DNA of 64,000 bases from DASYLJ01 sp964404165 (GCA_964404165.1 CAYOIZ010000033.1:10354-74353); one strand, 5' to 3'; shown: positions 43,204 through 52,223, numbered from the stretch's first letter. A program made the numbers and translations. The notes: generated by a model not told the origin, from the sequence alone.

Positions 43204-46200
43204 ATGCGACGAGACCCCCGCCGACCGTTCCTCCTGGCCGCCCTGGTGCTGGGGGCGCTCGTGCCCGCCGCACGGGCCGACTTCGTGAACTTCGAGACCG
43301 GGCAGGTCCGGCCGATGGCGATGTCGCCCGACGGCAGCCGCCTGTTCGCGGTGAACACGCCGGACGACCGCCTGGAGGTGTTCGCCATCGACGCCGGCGG
43401 ACTCACCCACACCGGCTCGGTCAGCGTCGGCCTGCAGCCGGTCGCGATCGCGGCTCGCACCGACGGCGAGGTCTGGGTCGTCAACCACCTCTCCGACTCG
43501 ATCAGCATCGTCGACGTCGCCTCGTCCCCGCCCCGCGTCGTCCGCACCATCCTCACCTGCGACGAGCCACGTGACATCGTCTTTGCCGGTCCCGGCAACG
43601 CGCGCGCCTTCGTCACCACGGCGCGACGCGGCCAGAACTGCCCGGTGAGCTTCAACCCGAGCCAGGAAGGCACCCCACGCGCCATCGTCCAGGTGTGGGA
43701 CGCCACCGCGCTCGACGGCACGCTCGAAGGCACGCCCATCGCCAACATCGAGCTGTTCGGCGACACGCCGCGCCCGCTCGCGCGCAGCGCCGACGGCAAC
43801 ACCGTCTACGCCGGCATCTTCCAATCCGGGAACCAGACGACGGCGATCAACGAGGGCGCCATCTGCGACGGCGGCGAAGACGCCTCGCCCTGCGGCGCCT
43901 TCCAGCCCGGCGGCCTGCCGGCCCCGAACATCAACGTCGAGGGCCTGCCCGGCCCCGAGGTCGGCATGATCGTCAAGTTCAACCAGACGACGAACCTCTG
44001 GGAGGATCCGCTCGGTCGCGATTGGAGCGGCGTGATCCGCTTCGAGCTTCCCGACCTCGACGTCTTCGCCATCGACGCCGCGGCGCTGCTCCCCGTCGAG
44101 ACGGCGAGCTTCGCCCACGTCGGCACCGTGCTCTTCAACATGGTGACGAACCCCGTCACCGGCACCGTCTACGTCAGCAACACCGAGGCGAAGAACGAGG
44201 TGCGCTTCGAGGGACCCGCGGCGACGTTCGGCAACACCACCGTCCAGGGCCGCCTGCACGAGGCACGCATCACCGTCATCGACAACGGTGGCGTCCATCC
44301 GCGGCACCTGAACAAGCACATCGACTATTCGATCCGGCCCGCGCCGGCGGGCGTGAAGCAGCACAGCCTCGCGACGCCGCTCGAGATGGCCGTCAGCAGC
44401 GACGGCAGCACGCTCTATGTCACGGCCTTCGGCTCCAGCAAGATCGGCGTCTTCGACACCGCGGCGCTCGAGGCCGACACGTTCACGCCGAGCGCCGCCG
44501 ATCACATCACCGTCAGCGGCGGCGGCCCGACGGGCATCCTGCTCGACGAGGCGCGGAACCGGCTCTACGCCTTCACCCGCTTCGACGACTCGATCTCCGT
44601 CGTCGACCTGACGACGCGCACCGAGACGGCCCACCTGCCCGTCTACAACCCGGAGCCGCCGACCATCGTCGCCGGCCGGCCGTTCCTCTACGACGCCAAC
44701 CTGACGTCGAACAACGGCGAGGCGTCGTGCTCGAGCTGCCACGTCTTCGGCGACCTCGACAGCCTCGGCTGGGACCTCGGCGACCCCGACGGCGTCGTCA
44801 TCCCGAACCCCATCCCCACCCGCATTCCCCCGCTGCCCGGCACGTTCGTCGACAACCACCCGCTGAAGGGTCCGATGACGACGCAGAGCCTGCGCGGCAT
44901 GGCCAACCACGGCTCGATGCACTGGCGCGGCGATCGCACCGGCGGCAACGACCCGGGCGGCGATCCGTTCGACGAGGTGGTGGCCTTCACGAAGTTCAAC
45001 CCCGCCTTCGTCGGTCTCGTCGGCCGCGACGCCGAGCTCACCGACGAGCAGATGCTGGCGTTCACCGAGTTCATCCTCACCGTCACCTACCCGCCGAACC
45101 CGATCCGCCGGCTGAACCAGACCCTCGCCAACGCCGAGCAGCTCGGACGCGACCTGTACTTCGGCCGCATCACCGACGCCCTCTTCAACTGCAACGGCTG
45201 CCACACCCTCGACCCCGGCGCGGGGTTCTTCGGCAGCGACGGCTTCAGCACGTTCGAGGGCGAGACCCAGATGTTCAAGGTCCCGCACCTCCGCAACGTC
45301 TACACCAAGGTCGGCATGTACGGCCGGCCGGGCGAGAACGTGAACCTCGGACCGCAGGTGCGCGGCTTCGGCGTCCTGCACGACGGCAGCATCGACACCG
45401 TGCGCCGATTCCTCGGTGCGAGCGTCTTCAGCCTGACGAACCAGGAGCAGAACCAGCTCGAGCGCTTCGTCTTCGTGATGGACTCGAACATGGCGCCGAT
45501 CGTGGGCCAGCAGATCACGCTCACGTCCACGAACGCGCTCACCGTCACGCCGCGCATCGACCTCCTGCTGCAGCGTGACGACGCCCTCGAGTGCGAGGTG
45601 GTCGTGAAGGGCACGATCGGCGGCGTCGCGCGCGGCGCGTACCGTCTGCCCGACGGCAACTTCCAGCTCGACCGCGCCGCCGAGATCATCGACGACGCCA
45701 GCCTCCGCGCCCTCGCCGCGACGCCGGGCCAGGAGCTCACCTACACCTGCGTACCGCCCGGCTCGGGCGCCCGCATCGGCGTCGATCGTGACGAGGACGG
45801 CTTCTTCGACCATGACGAGCTCGACGGTGGCAGCGATCCCGCCGACGCCACCGACGTGCCGATCCCCGCCACCCTCGTGCGCGCGAACAGCCTCACGCTG
45901 GGGGATGATGCGACGCCGCCGTTCACCGCAGCGAAGCGCAAGCTGTCCTTGCGCTCGGCCACCTATCAGGGGACGCCGAGCGGCGTCGTGACGCCCGCCT
46001 GGGACAGCCCCGGCGACCCGACGCTCCACGGCGCGCGACTGGTCGTCTACGACGCCGACGGCGGACCCACCCTCGTGACCGTCACCCTTCCGGCCACGGG
46101 CTGGCAGCGGATCGGCTCGGTGACGTCACCGGGCTACAAGTACGTCGACAAGAAGCAGGTCGCCGGCCCCATCACCGCGGTCACCCTCCGCAACGGCACG

Positions 46201-46407
46201 CTCAGCGTGAAGGGCCGCGGCGCGGCGCTCTATCCGCTGTCGGCCGCACCGCAGGGCAGCGTCGCCGTCCGCCTCGATCTCGGTACCGCGGTGCGGTTGT
46301 GCATGGCGGCACCCGCCAAGAGCCCGGCCAATCGCAACGACACCACCGCCAGGTTCGTCGGCGCTCGCAACACGCCGGCCCCGGCGAGCTGTCCTCCGCG
46401 GCCATAG
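43204..46407 (+). CDS. secreted YVTN propeller and di-haem MauG/cytochrome c peroxidase-like protein
   Basis: A 1067-residue exported protein. After the signal peptide comes a YVTN-type beta-propeller of about 480 residues (AMSPDGSRLFAVNTPDDRLE, SSDGSTLYVTAFGSSKIGVF). Two c-type haem motifs follow, CSSCH at 509-513 and CNGCH at 663-667, in a MauG/di-haem peroxidase-like domain. An EF-hand-like calcium segment (DRDEDGFFDHDELDGGSDP) comes next. The last 160 residues form a beta module (GYKYVDKKQVAGPITAVTLR to TPAPASCP) related to that in the esterase at 28428. It probably handles peroxide or oxidises an extracellular partner. The ATG has GGGAG upstream. Confidence 0.88.
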   Translation: MRRDPRRPFLLAALVLGALVPAARADFVNFETGQVRPMAMSPDGSRLFAVNTPDDRLEVFAIDAGGLTHTGSVSVGLQPVAIAARTDGEVWVVNHLSDSISIVDVASSPPRVVRTILTCDEPRDIVFAGPGNARAFVTTARRGQNCPVSFNPSQEGTPRAIVQVWDATALDGTLEGTPIANIELFGDTPRPLARSADGNTVYAGIFQSGNQTTAINEGAICDGGEDASPCGAFQPGGLPAPNINVEGLPGPEVGMIVKFNQTTNLWEDPLGRDWSGVIRFELPDLDVFAIDAAALLPVETASFAHVGTVLFNMVTNPVTGTVYVSNTEAKNEVRFEGPAATFGNTTVQGRLHEARITVIDNGGVHPRHLNKHIDYSIRPAPAGVKQHSLATPLEMAVSSDGSTLYVTAFGSSKIGVFDTAALEADTFTPSAADHITVSGGGPTGILLDEARNRLYAFTRFDDSISVVDLTTRTETAHLPVYNPEPPTIVAGRPFLYDANLTSNNGEASCSSCHVFGDLDSLGWDLGDPDGVVIPNPIPTRIPPLPGTFVDNHPLKGPMTTQSLRGMANHGSMHWRGDRTGGNDPGGDPFDEVVAFTKFNPAFVGLVGRDAELTDEQMLAFTEFILTVTYPPNPIRRLNQTLANAEQLGRDLYFGRITDALFNCNGCHTLDPGAGFFGSDGFSTFEGETQMFKVPHLRNVYTKVGMYGRPGENVNLGPQVRGFGVLHDGSIDTVRRFLGASVFSLTNQEQNQLERFVFVMDSNMAPIVGQQITLTSTNALTVTPRIDLLLQRDDALECEVVVKGTIGGVARGAYRLPDGNFQLDRAAEIIDDASLRALAATPGQELTYTCVPPGSGARIGVDRDEDGFFDHDELDGGSDPADATDVPIPATLVRANSLTLGDDATPPFTAAKRKLSLRSATYQGTPSGVVTPAWDSPGDPTLHGARLVVYDADGGPTLVTVTLPATGWQRIGSVTSPGYKYVDKKQVAGPITAVTLRNGTLSVKGRGAALYPLSAAPQGSVAVRLDLGTAVRLCMAAPAKSPANRNDTTARFVGARNTPAPASCPPRP

Positions 46408-46420
46408 ATTGCGGGCTGGT

Positions 46421-46456
46421 CCTCCATCACCCGGCTGATAGGCAGGGTGGTGGAGG
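46421..46456 (+). promoter_or_regulatory. hairpin covering the ribosome site of the collagen-like protein gene
   Basis: Arms CCTCCATCACCC (46421-46432) and GGGTGGTGGAGG (46445-46456) pair with one G-U. The right arm contains the GGAGG that serves the ATG at 46466. The structure could terminate upstream transcription or control translation of the next gene. Confidence 0.5.
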
Positions 46457-46465
46457 ATATCCCGT

Positions 46466-46987
46466 ATGTCTCGACTGTTCGTCGCCACCGTCGTCGCCAC
46501 CACCCTGTTCGCCCACTCCGCGCACGCGCTCGTCCTGTGCGCGCCCAAGAAGGGCCAGGGCGCGCTCAGCGTCCGCAACAGCTGCAAGAAGAACCAGACC
46601 GTCATCGATCCCGCGTCGATCGGGCTCGAAGGCCTGCAGGGACCGCAGGGGCCCAAGGGCGACGATGGGCAGGTCGGCCCCGTCGGCGTCAGCGGCTACG
46701 AGATCGTGAGCTCGACCCAGGCGACCGTCTTCGTCGAGAACAGCGGCGGCATGCCGGGGCTCAGCGCCGTCGTCACGCAGCCCTGCCCCGACGGCAAGCG
46801 CGCCGTCGGCGGCGGCGTCGATCTGTCGGCGACGGACAAGGGCGCGCTGCGCGACGTCGGCCCGGTCGTCAGCCAGCCGACCGCGGACGGCACCGGCTGG
46901 GAGGTGCAGCTCTTCAACAAGAGCGTCTCCTTCGACACCAACGCCGAGGTCGTCGTCACCGTCGCGTGCGTGAACGTCGACTCGTAA
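46466..46987 (+). CDS. secreted protein with short collagen-like segment
   Basis: A 173-residue protein with signal peptide (LFVATVVATTLFAHSAHAL). Residues 20-45 hold two Cys, then Gly-X-Y triplets (GLEGLQGPQGPKGDDGQ) form a short collagen-like stretch. The last 100 residues are a beta-sandwich-like domain (ATVFVENSGGMPGLSAVVTQ, VVTVACVNVDS) as seen in many bacterial secreted proteins with an unknown C-terminal head. Trimerisation through the Gly-X-Y part is plausible but the segment is very short. Expression may be influenced by the hairpin over its ribosome site. Confidence 0.78.
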   Translation: MSRLFVATVVATTLFAHSAHALVLCAPKKGQGALSVRNSCKKNQTVIDPASIGLEGLQGPQGPKGDDGQVGPVGVSGYEIVSSTQATVFVENSGGMPGLSAVVTQPCPDGKRAVGGGVDLSATDKGALRDVGPVVSQPTADGTGWEVQLFNKSVSFDTNAEVVVTVACVNVDS

Positions 46988-47025
46988 GCTGGTCACGCGC
47001 GCCGGCGACGGTATAGATACGCGCC

Positions 47026-47880
47026 ATGGAGCCCACCGTCCTCGCCGATGGTCTCGAGTTTCCCGAAGGTCCCGTCTGGCTCGGACCCGGGCGCGTCGCC
47101 TTCACGCAGATCCGTGGCCAGTGCGTCTCGCTGTACGAGAACGGCGCGGTGCGGAAGATCGCCGACACCGGGGGCGGCGCCAATGGCGCCACCCTCGGAC
47201 CGGACAACGCGCTCTACGTCAGCAACAACGGCGGCCTGTCGCTCGGCCACGAGGGCCCCTGGTTCGCGCCCGAGCCGATTCCCGGTCGCATCCAGCGGGT
47301 AACGCTTGCCGGCGAGGTGCGCGACGTCGCGACCAACCTCCCCGGCAAGCCGCCGAACCGGCCGAACGACCTCTGCTTCGGCCCCGATCGCCTGCTCTAC
47401 TACACCGATCCCCACAACTGGGAGGACCTCGCCAACCTCGGCACCGGCCGCGTCGGCCGCACCACGCTCGACGGCAAGGTCGAGCTCGTCGCCGAGATCC
47501 CGGGCTTTCCGAACGGCATCGCGTTCGGCCCCGACAACCGGCTCTACGTCGCGCAGAGCATGATGCAGACGATCCTCGTGCTGGCGGCCAAGCCCGGCGC
47601 GGTCCCGACCGAGTTCGCGAAGCTTCCCACCGGCTACCCCGACGGCTTCTGCTTCGATCGCGACGGCCGCCTCTACGTCGCCGGCAGCCTGGGCGACGTC
47701 CTGGTCGTCTTCGCCCCCGACGGCACGCAGGAGCAGGTCATCGACATGGGCAGCGGCACCGAGCCCACCAACTGCTGCCTCGGCGACGGCGTTCTCTACG
47801 TCACGCTCTCGGGCACGGGCCAGCTCGTCACCCTGCCCATCAACGCGCCCGCGCTGCCCCTGTACCCCGCCTCACGGTAG
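47026..47880 (+). CDS. SMP-30/gluconolactonase family protein
   Basis: A 284-residue six-bladed propeller without signal peptide. LEFPEGPVW carries the metal-binding Glu. PNRPNDLCFGPDRLLYYTDP carries the Asn/Asp pair, and ELVAEIPGFPNGIAFGPDNR and LPTGYPDGFCFDRDGRLYVA carry the second Asn and Asp. These are the calcium ligands of lactonases such as gluconolactonase and SMP-30. It would hydrolyse a lactone or related ester in the cytosol; the substrate is not determinable. The stop lies 11 bases from the stop of the convergent enoyl-CoA hydratase gene. Confidence 0.9.
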   Translation: MEPTVLADGLEFPEGPVWLGPGRVAFTQIRGQCVSLYENGAVRKIADTGGGANGATLGPDNALYVSNNGGLSLGHEGPWFAPEPIPGRIQRVTLAGEVRDVATNLPGKPPNRPNDLCFGPDRLLYYTDPHNWEDLANLGTGRVGRTTLDGKVELVAEIPGFPNGIAFGPDNRLYVAQSMMQTILVLAAKPGAVPTEFAKLPTGYPDGFCFDRDGRLYVAGSLGDVLVVFAPDGTQEQVIDMGSGTEPTNCCLGDGVLYVTLSGTGQLVTLPINAPALPLYPASR

Positions 47881-47891
47881 AGCGCCGCGAC

Positions 47892-48689
47892 TCACGCGCT
47901 TCCCTGGTTGAACCGCGGGCGTCGCTTCTCGAGAAACGCCTGCATGCCTTCGCGCTGGTCCGGCGTACCCATCGTCGCGAGGACCGCCCGTCGTTCGTCG
48001 GCGATGCTCTCCTCGAGTGACTTCTCCGCGGCGCCGACGATGCAGCGAAGCATCTCCGCGACGGCGAGCGCCGGCATCTCCGCGAGCTCGCGCGCGAGGC
48101 CATGCGCGCGCTCGAACAGCTCGTCGATCGGCCACGTTTCGGCGACGAGCCCGATTCGGAGCGCTTCGGGGCCCGATACCTTCTTCGCGCGCAGGATCAT
48201 GTCGAGGGCGTGATCGCGGCCGACGCAACGCGTGAGTCGCGCGCTTCCGCCCCACGCGGGTACGGTCCCGAGATCGAGCTCTGGAAGCCCGATCTTGCAG
48301 CCCTCGGTCGCCGCGAGACGAAAGTGGCACGCGAGCGGCAGCTCGAGCCCTCCACCGAGACAGTAGCCATACAACACGGCAACGACCGGCTTCGACAGGT
48401 GCGCGATCGCGTCGAGCACGCGCAGGCGCTGGTCGAAGAGGGCCTCGAGACTCCCCTTGCGAGCAACCCCCTCCGGGAGCTGCTTCAGGTCCATGCCCAC
48501 CGAGAAGTGCTCGGTCCCCGCGCCGCGAATGACGACGGCGCGCACGCCGGGGTCGTCGGCGATCCGCCCGACCTCCGCCTCCAGCGCGTCCATGAAGTCG
48601 AGGCTCATGCGGTTCCGCGGCGGATCGTTGATCAGCAACGTCTCGACCGGTCCATCGCGCTGGATGAGCAAGGGGACGGACATCGGCAT
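47892..48689 (-). CDS. enoyl-CoA hydratase/isomerase family protein
   Basis: A 265-residue crotonase. The oxyanion-hole segments are EHFSVGMDLKQL and YGYCLGGGLELPLACHFRLA. GLPELDLGTVPAWGGSARLTR covers the catalytic region, with Glu in LPELDLG. Crotonases hydrate or isomerise enoyl-CoA; a specific substrate cannot be given. The ATG at 48689 (MPMSV) is used and the ATG at 48683 is possible; AAAGG lies upstream of the first. It lies 23 bases after smpB and may be the last gene of the pan-smpB operon. Confidence 0.9.
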   Translation of the reverse strand: MPMSVPLLIQRDGPVETLLINDPPRNRMSLDFMDALEAEVGRIADDPGVRAVVIRGAGTEHFSVGMDLKQLPEGVARKGSLEALFDQRLRVLDAIAHLSKPVVAVLYGYCLGGGLELPLACHFRLAATEGCKIGLPELDLGTVPAWGGSARLTRCVGRDHALDMILRAKKVSGPEALRIGLVAETWPIDELFERAHGLARELAEMPALAVAEMLRCIVGAAEKSLEESIADERRAVLATMGTPDQREGMQAFLEKRRPRFNQGSA

Positions 48690-48712
48690 GCCTTTCAGCA
48701 GTCGGGACGACG

Positions 48713-49186
48713 CTAGCGCCCGCGCCGCCCAGCGGCCATCGCGCGATCCACGTCGCGCTTTTCGCTGCGCTCGCGGATCGCGTCGCGCTTGTCGTGCAGC
48801 TTCTTGCCGCGCGCGAGACCGAGCTCGACCTTGGCGCGGCCGTTCACCCAGTAGAGGCGCAGGGGGATCAGGGTCAGGCCGCGCTCCTTGATCTTGCTGG
48901 TGAGCTTGTCGATCTCGCGCCGGTGGAGCAGCAGCTTCCGCTGGCGCTCGGGCTCGTGCCCGAACTGACTCGCGGGCCCGTAGACGTTGATGTGCGCACC
49001 GACGAGGAAGAGCTCGTCGCCGGTGAAGCGCGCGTAGGCGTCCTTCAGGACGACCCGGCCCTCGCGCAGCGATTTCACCTCGCTGCCGACGAGGGCCAGG
49101 CCGGCCTCGATCTTCTCGTCGATGTGGTACTCGAAGAAGGCCCGCCGGTTGACGGTGATGTCGCGATGGCGGGCCGGGTCGGTCAT
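48713..49186 (-). CDS. smpB: SsrA-binding protein SmpB
   Basis: A 157-residue basic protein of normal family length. Key segments are RRAFFEYHIDEKIEAGLALV, GSEVKSLREGRVVLKDAYA, FTGDELFLVGAHINVY and RLYWVNGRAKVELGLARGKK, with a basic tail KLHDKRDAIRERSEKRD. It binds the tRNA-like part of tmRNA and guides it into stalled ribosomes. The ATG overlaps the panD stop as ATGA, so it is the fourth gene of panB-panC-panD-smpB. The tmRNA gene is 6 kb away at 42239-42590. Confidence 0.97.
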   Translation of the reverse strand: MTDPARHRDITVNRRAFFEYHIDEKIEAGLALVGSEVKSLREGRVVLKDAYARFTGDELFLVGAHINVYGPASQFGHEPERQRKLLLHRREIDKLTSKIKERGLTLIPLRLYWVNGRAKVELGLARGKKLHDKRDAIRERSEKRDVDRAMAAGRRGR

Positions 49187-49599
49187 CCTGCGATCCGCAG
49201 CGGCGGCTCCACGCGCGCCGGCATGCGCGGGCCGGGCACCTCCGCCCGCTTCTCGCGGATGCGGTTGTCGGCGTCGACGAAGACGACCTTCGGCTCGTGC
49301 TTGCGCGCCGCGTCCTCGTTCATCCAGGTGTAGGCGGCGATGATGACGAGATCGCCCTTGGTGACCATGTGTGCGGCGGCGCCGTTGACGCAGATGACGC
49401 CGCTGTCGGGCGGGCCCTCGACCACGTAGGTCTCGAAGCGCGTGCCGCTGGTGACGTTCCACACGCACACCGCCTCGTTCGGCAGGAGATCGGTGGCGTC
49501 CATGAGATTGCGATCGATGGTGATCGAGCCTTCGTAGTCGACGTCGGCCTGGGTGACGGTGGCGCGGTGGATCTTTGCCCGCATCATCTTTCGGGTCAT
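49183..49599 (-). CDS. panD: aspartate 1-decarboxylase PanD
   Basis: A 138-residue pro-enzyme. The self-processing site is the Gly-Ser in DYEGSITIDR (residues 24-25), which generates the pyruvoyl group. The helices NLMDATDLLPNEAVCVWNVT and the stretch GVICVNGAAAHMVTKGDLVI are typical. It decarboxylates aspartate to beta-alanine for pantothenate. Its ATG overlaps the panC stop as ATGA, and its stop overlaps the smpB start in the same way. Confidence 0.96.
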   Translation of the reverse strand: MTRKMMRAKIHRATVTQADVDYEGSITIDRNLMDATDLLPNEAVCVWNVTSGTRFETYVVEGPPDSGVICVNGAAAHMVTKGDLVIIAAYTWMNEDAARKHEPKVVFVDADNRIREKRAEVPGPRMPARVEPPLRIAG

Positions 49600-50456
49600 G
49601 GGTTGGTTCCCCCTGCAGTGAGCACGCGATTGTCGATGAGCCGAACGCCTCCCACCCAGACTGCCAGGGCGAGCAGCGCCGGTGCCGTCACCTCCTCCAC
49701 CGCCACCAACGTCTCCGGATCCCGGAGCTCTGCATACTCGAGCCGCGCCTGCGGCTCGTCCGCGATGACGGCCGTCACACGGCCGATGATCGCCTGCGCA
49801 TCGTGCTCGCCCTGGGCGAGCGCAACCGATGCCGCATCGAGCGCCCGGGGTACGCAGCGCGCGGCGATCCGCGCGTCGGTCCCGAGCAGTCGGTTCCGGC
49901 TGGACAGCGCCAGCCCGTCGGGCTCGCGCACCGTGGGCACGCCCACGATGTCGATGCCGAAATCGAGATCGACGGTCATCCGCCGGATGACCGCCAGCTG
50001 CTGATAGTCCTTCTCGCCGAAGAGCGCGCAATGCGGCCGCACGGCGTGGAACAGCTTGGTCACGACCGTCGTGACGCCACGGAAGTGGCCCGGTCGCTGT
50101 GCGCCGCAGAGCGGCTCGGTGATGCCGGCGACGTCGACGCCGCTGGCGAAGCCCTCGGGATACATGCGTGGTGCCGCCGGCGCGTAGACGACGTCGGCGC
50201 CCGCCGCGGCGCACATCGCCGCGTCGGCCTCGATGGTCCGCGGGTAGCGGTCGAAGTCGTCGCGACGGTTGAACTGGATCGGGTTCACGAACACCGACAC
50301 GACGACGCGATCGGCGCGCCGGCGTGCCTCGGCCACGAGCGCCATGTGGCCCTCGTGCAACGCCCCCATCGTGGGCACCAGGGCGATGCGCTGCCCGGCC
50401 TCGCGCTCGCCGTCGGCCCACGTCTGCATGGCCACGGGCTCGGTGATGGTCTGCAT
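49596..50456 (-). CDS. panC: pantothenate synthetase PanC
   Basis: A 286-residue cytosolic ligase joining pantoate and beta-alanine with ATP. The HIGH-like motif is in VPTMGALHEGHMALV; NPIQFN, the pantoate-binding GHFRGVTTVVTKLF, FGEKDYQQLAVIR and the KMSKS-like LALSSRNRLL are all present. The gene lies 2 bases after panB, and its stop overlaps panD. Confidence 0.97.
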   Translation of the reverse strand: MQTITEPVAMQTWADGEREAGQRIALVPTMGALHEGHMALVAEARRRADRVVVSVFVNPIQFNRRDDFDRYPRTIEADAAMCAAAGADVVYAPAAPRMYPEGFASGVDVAGITEPLCGAQRPGHFRGVTTVVTKLFHAVRPHCALFGEKDYQQLAVIRRMTVDLDFGIDIVGVPTVREPDGLALSSRNRLLGTDARIAARCVPRALDAASVALAQGEHDAQAIIGRVTAVIADEPQARLEYAELRDPETLVAVEEVTAPALLALAVWVGGVRLIDNRVLTAGGTNP

Positions 50457-50458
50457 GA

Positions 50459-51301
50459 TCAGCTGGCCTGCGCGACACGCGTCAGGGCGTGGAACGAATG
50501 CACGTCGGTGGGGAAGACGCCGCCCTTCACCTCGCGCACGTAGTCGGCAGCAGCCGACGAGACGGCGGCGCTGAGGTCGACGTAGGCCTTGGCGAATTTC
50601 GGCGCCCGCTCGGAGAGGCCGAGCAGGTCGTGCAGCACCAGCACCTGGCCGTCGCAGTGGACGCCGGCGCCGATGCCGATGGTGGGGATCTCGAGCTCGC
50701 CCGTGATCTCGGCGGCGAGGTCGAGCGGGATGCCTTCGAGGACCACGGCGAACGCGCCGGCGTCCTGCACCGCGCGCGCGTCGTCGAGCACGCGCTCGCG
50801 ACCGCCGGCCTCGTGGCCGTGACGGCGCCCCTGTACCTTGTGCCCGCCCATGCGGTGCACCGACTGCGGGGTCAGACCGACGTGACCCATCACCGGGATG
50901 TCGACCGAGGAAATGGCCGCGATGGTGTCGGCCATGCGGACGCCGCCCTCGAGCTTGACGGCGGCGGCGCCGCCCTCCTTCACCAGACGGACGGCGTTGT
51001 CGACCGCGCGGTCGGGGCTGGACTGGTACGCGCCGAAGGGAAGATCACCCACCACCAGCGCACGCCGTGCGCCGCGCGCCACCAGGCGCGTGTGGTAGAC
51101 CATCTCGTCGAGCGTGACCGGCAGGGTGGTGTCCTGCCCCTGCATGACCATGCCCAGCGAGTCGCCCACGAGGAGCAGCTCGACGCCGGCTGCGTCGAGC
51201 AGTCGGGCAAAGGTCCAGTCGTAGGCGGTCACCATCGTGACGCGCTCCCCCGCCGCCTTCATCCGCCCCAGCTCCGGAACCGTGATGCGCTTCGTCTCCA
51301 T
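50459..51301 (-). CDS. panB: 3-methyl-2-oxobutanoate hydroxymethyltransferase PanB
   Basis: A 280-residue TIM-barrel enzyme that makes ketopantoate with methylene-tetrahydrofolate. Characteristic segments are VTAYDWTFARLLDAAGVELL, LVGDSLGMVMQGQDTTLPVT, GDLPFGAYQ, KLEGG, PVMGHVGLTPQSVHRMGG and IPTIGIGAG, which supply the metal and substrate residues. The ATG at 51301 has a GAGGAGG that lies inside a hairpin (51309-51338), so translation may be controlled. First gene of the panB-panC-panD-smpB operon, 209 bases after the deoxynucleoside kinase gene. Confidence 0.97.
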   Translation of the reverse strand: METKRITVPELGRMKAAGERVTMVTAYDWTFARLLDAAGVELLLVGDSLGMVMQGQDTTLPVTLDEMVYHTRLVARGARRALVVGDLPFGAYQSSPDRAVDNAVRLVKEGGAAAVKLEGGVRMADTIAAISSVDIPVMGHVGLTPQSVHRMGGHKVQGRRHGHEAGGRERVLDDARAVQDAGAFAVVLEGIPLDLAAEITGELEIPTIGIGAGVHCDGQVLVLHDLLGLSERAPKFAKAYVDLSAAVSSAAADYVREVKGGVFPTDVHSFHALTRVAQAS

Positions 51302-51308
51302 GCTTGAA

Positions 51309-51338
51309 GGCCTCCTCGAACCGAGGGTTCGGGAGGCC
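51309..51338 (-). promoter_or_regulatory. hairpin enclosing the panB ribosome site
   Basis: Arms GGCCTCCTCGAACC (51309-51322) and GGTTCGGGAGGCC (51326-51338) pair with one bulged base around GAG. On the mRNA (minus strand) the GAGGAGG before the panB ATG is on the 3' arm and would be hidden. Confidence 0.6.
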
Positions 51339-51510
51339 ACATGGAGCGGGTGCGTCTGGAGAGCGTCCCGTCGCCGTCCGTGCTGATCCCCGGCAGGTTC
51401 GCTCGGGGTCGTCGGTCGTCGCTGGGAAGTGTCGTTGCTCGCCGTGAGCTCGCGCCGTGTTGCCTGCCGTCTCGGTCCGTTCAATCCCCGCCCACGATGG
51501 GTCGGGGTCG

Positions 51511-52161
51511 CTACTTGGATCCAAGCGGAATGTAGTGCTGTACCCCCTGCCGCATGCCCCGGATCTCGCGCAGTAGGTCTGCCAGGTCACCGCCGTGCTC
51601 GACGAAGTCGATCTCGGAGCAGTTGACCACGAGAAGCGGGGCCTCGGTGTAGTGGTGGAAGAAGCTTCGGAATGCCTCCGTCAGCCGTTCGAGATAGTCC
51701 TGGGTGATGCCACGTTCGAAGTCCCGTGCCCGCTTGTGGATGCGCTTGAGGAGCACGTCGGGCCGGGCCTCGAGATAGATGACGAGATCCGGACGCGGAA
51801 TCTGTCGGTCGAGGAGCTGGAATATCTGCCGGTAGAGGGCGAGTTCGTCGGGGCCGAGGGTGACGCCGGCGAAGATGCCGTCCTTCGCGAACAGATAGTC
51901 GGCGACGGCACCCGAGGCGACGCCGGTCTCGGCCACCTCACGCTGCTGGCGATAGCGCTCGAGCGTGAAGAAGAGCTGCGCCTGCAAGGCATGTCGATCG
52001 GGATCGTCGTAGAACTTCCTCAGAAACGGATTGTCGTCCACTCCTTCGAGGATGAGCCGCGAGCCGAACTCGGTGGCAAGGCGACGAGCGAGGGCGGTCT
52101 TCCCGACCCCGATCGGCCCCTCGACTGCAATGTAGCGTGCCGCCGTCCGGTCCGCCGCCAT
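51511..52161 (-). CDS. deoxynucleoside kinase
   Basis: A 216-residue kinase of the deoxyguanosine/deoxyadenosine kinase-like family. The P-loop is YIAVEGPIGVGKTALARRLA, the ERYRQQ segment corresponds to the substrate/DRS region, and PDLVIYLEARPDVLLKRIHK with RDFERGI gives the lid. It phosphorylates deoxynucleosides in salvage. The ATG at 52161 is used; a GTG at 52167 is in frame. A kinase next to panBCD is a gene order known from deltaproteobacterial genomes, supporting the taxonomic guess. Confidence 0.87.
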   Translation of the reverse strand: MAADRTAARYIAVEGPIGVGKTALARRLATEFGSRLILEGVDDNPFLRKFYDDPDRHALQAQLFFTLERYRQQREVAETGVASGAVADYLFAKDGIFAGVTLGPDELALYRQIFQLLDRQIPRPDLVIYLEARPDVLLKRIHKRARDFERGITQDYLERLTEAFRSFFHHYTEAPLLVVNCSEIDFVEHGGDLADLLREIRGMRQGVQHYIPLGSK

Positions 52162-52223
52162 CCCCACCTACTCCAAAGCCGTTACCACGCGCTCGAAGGT
52201 CGTGTCTAGTAGAACTTCGTTCG

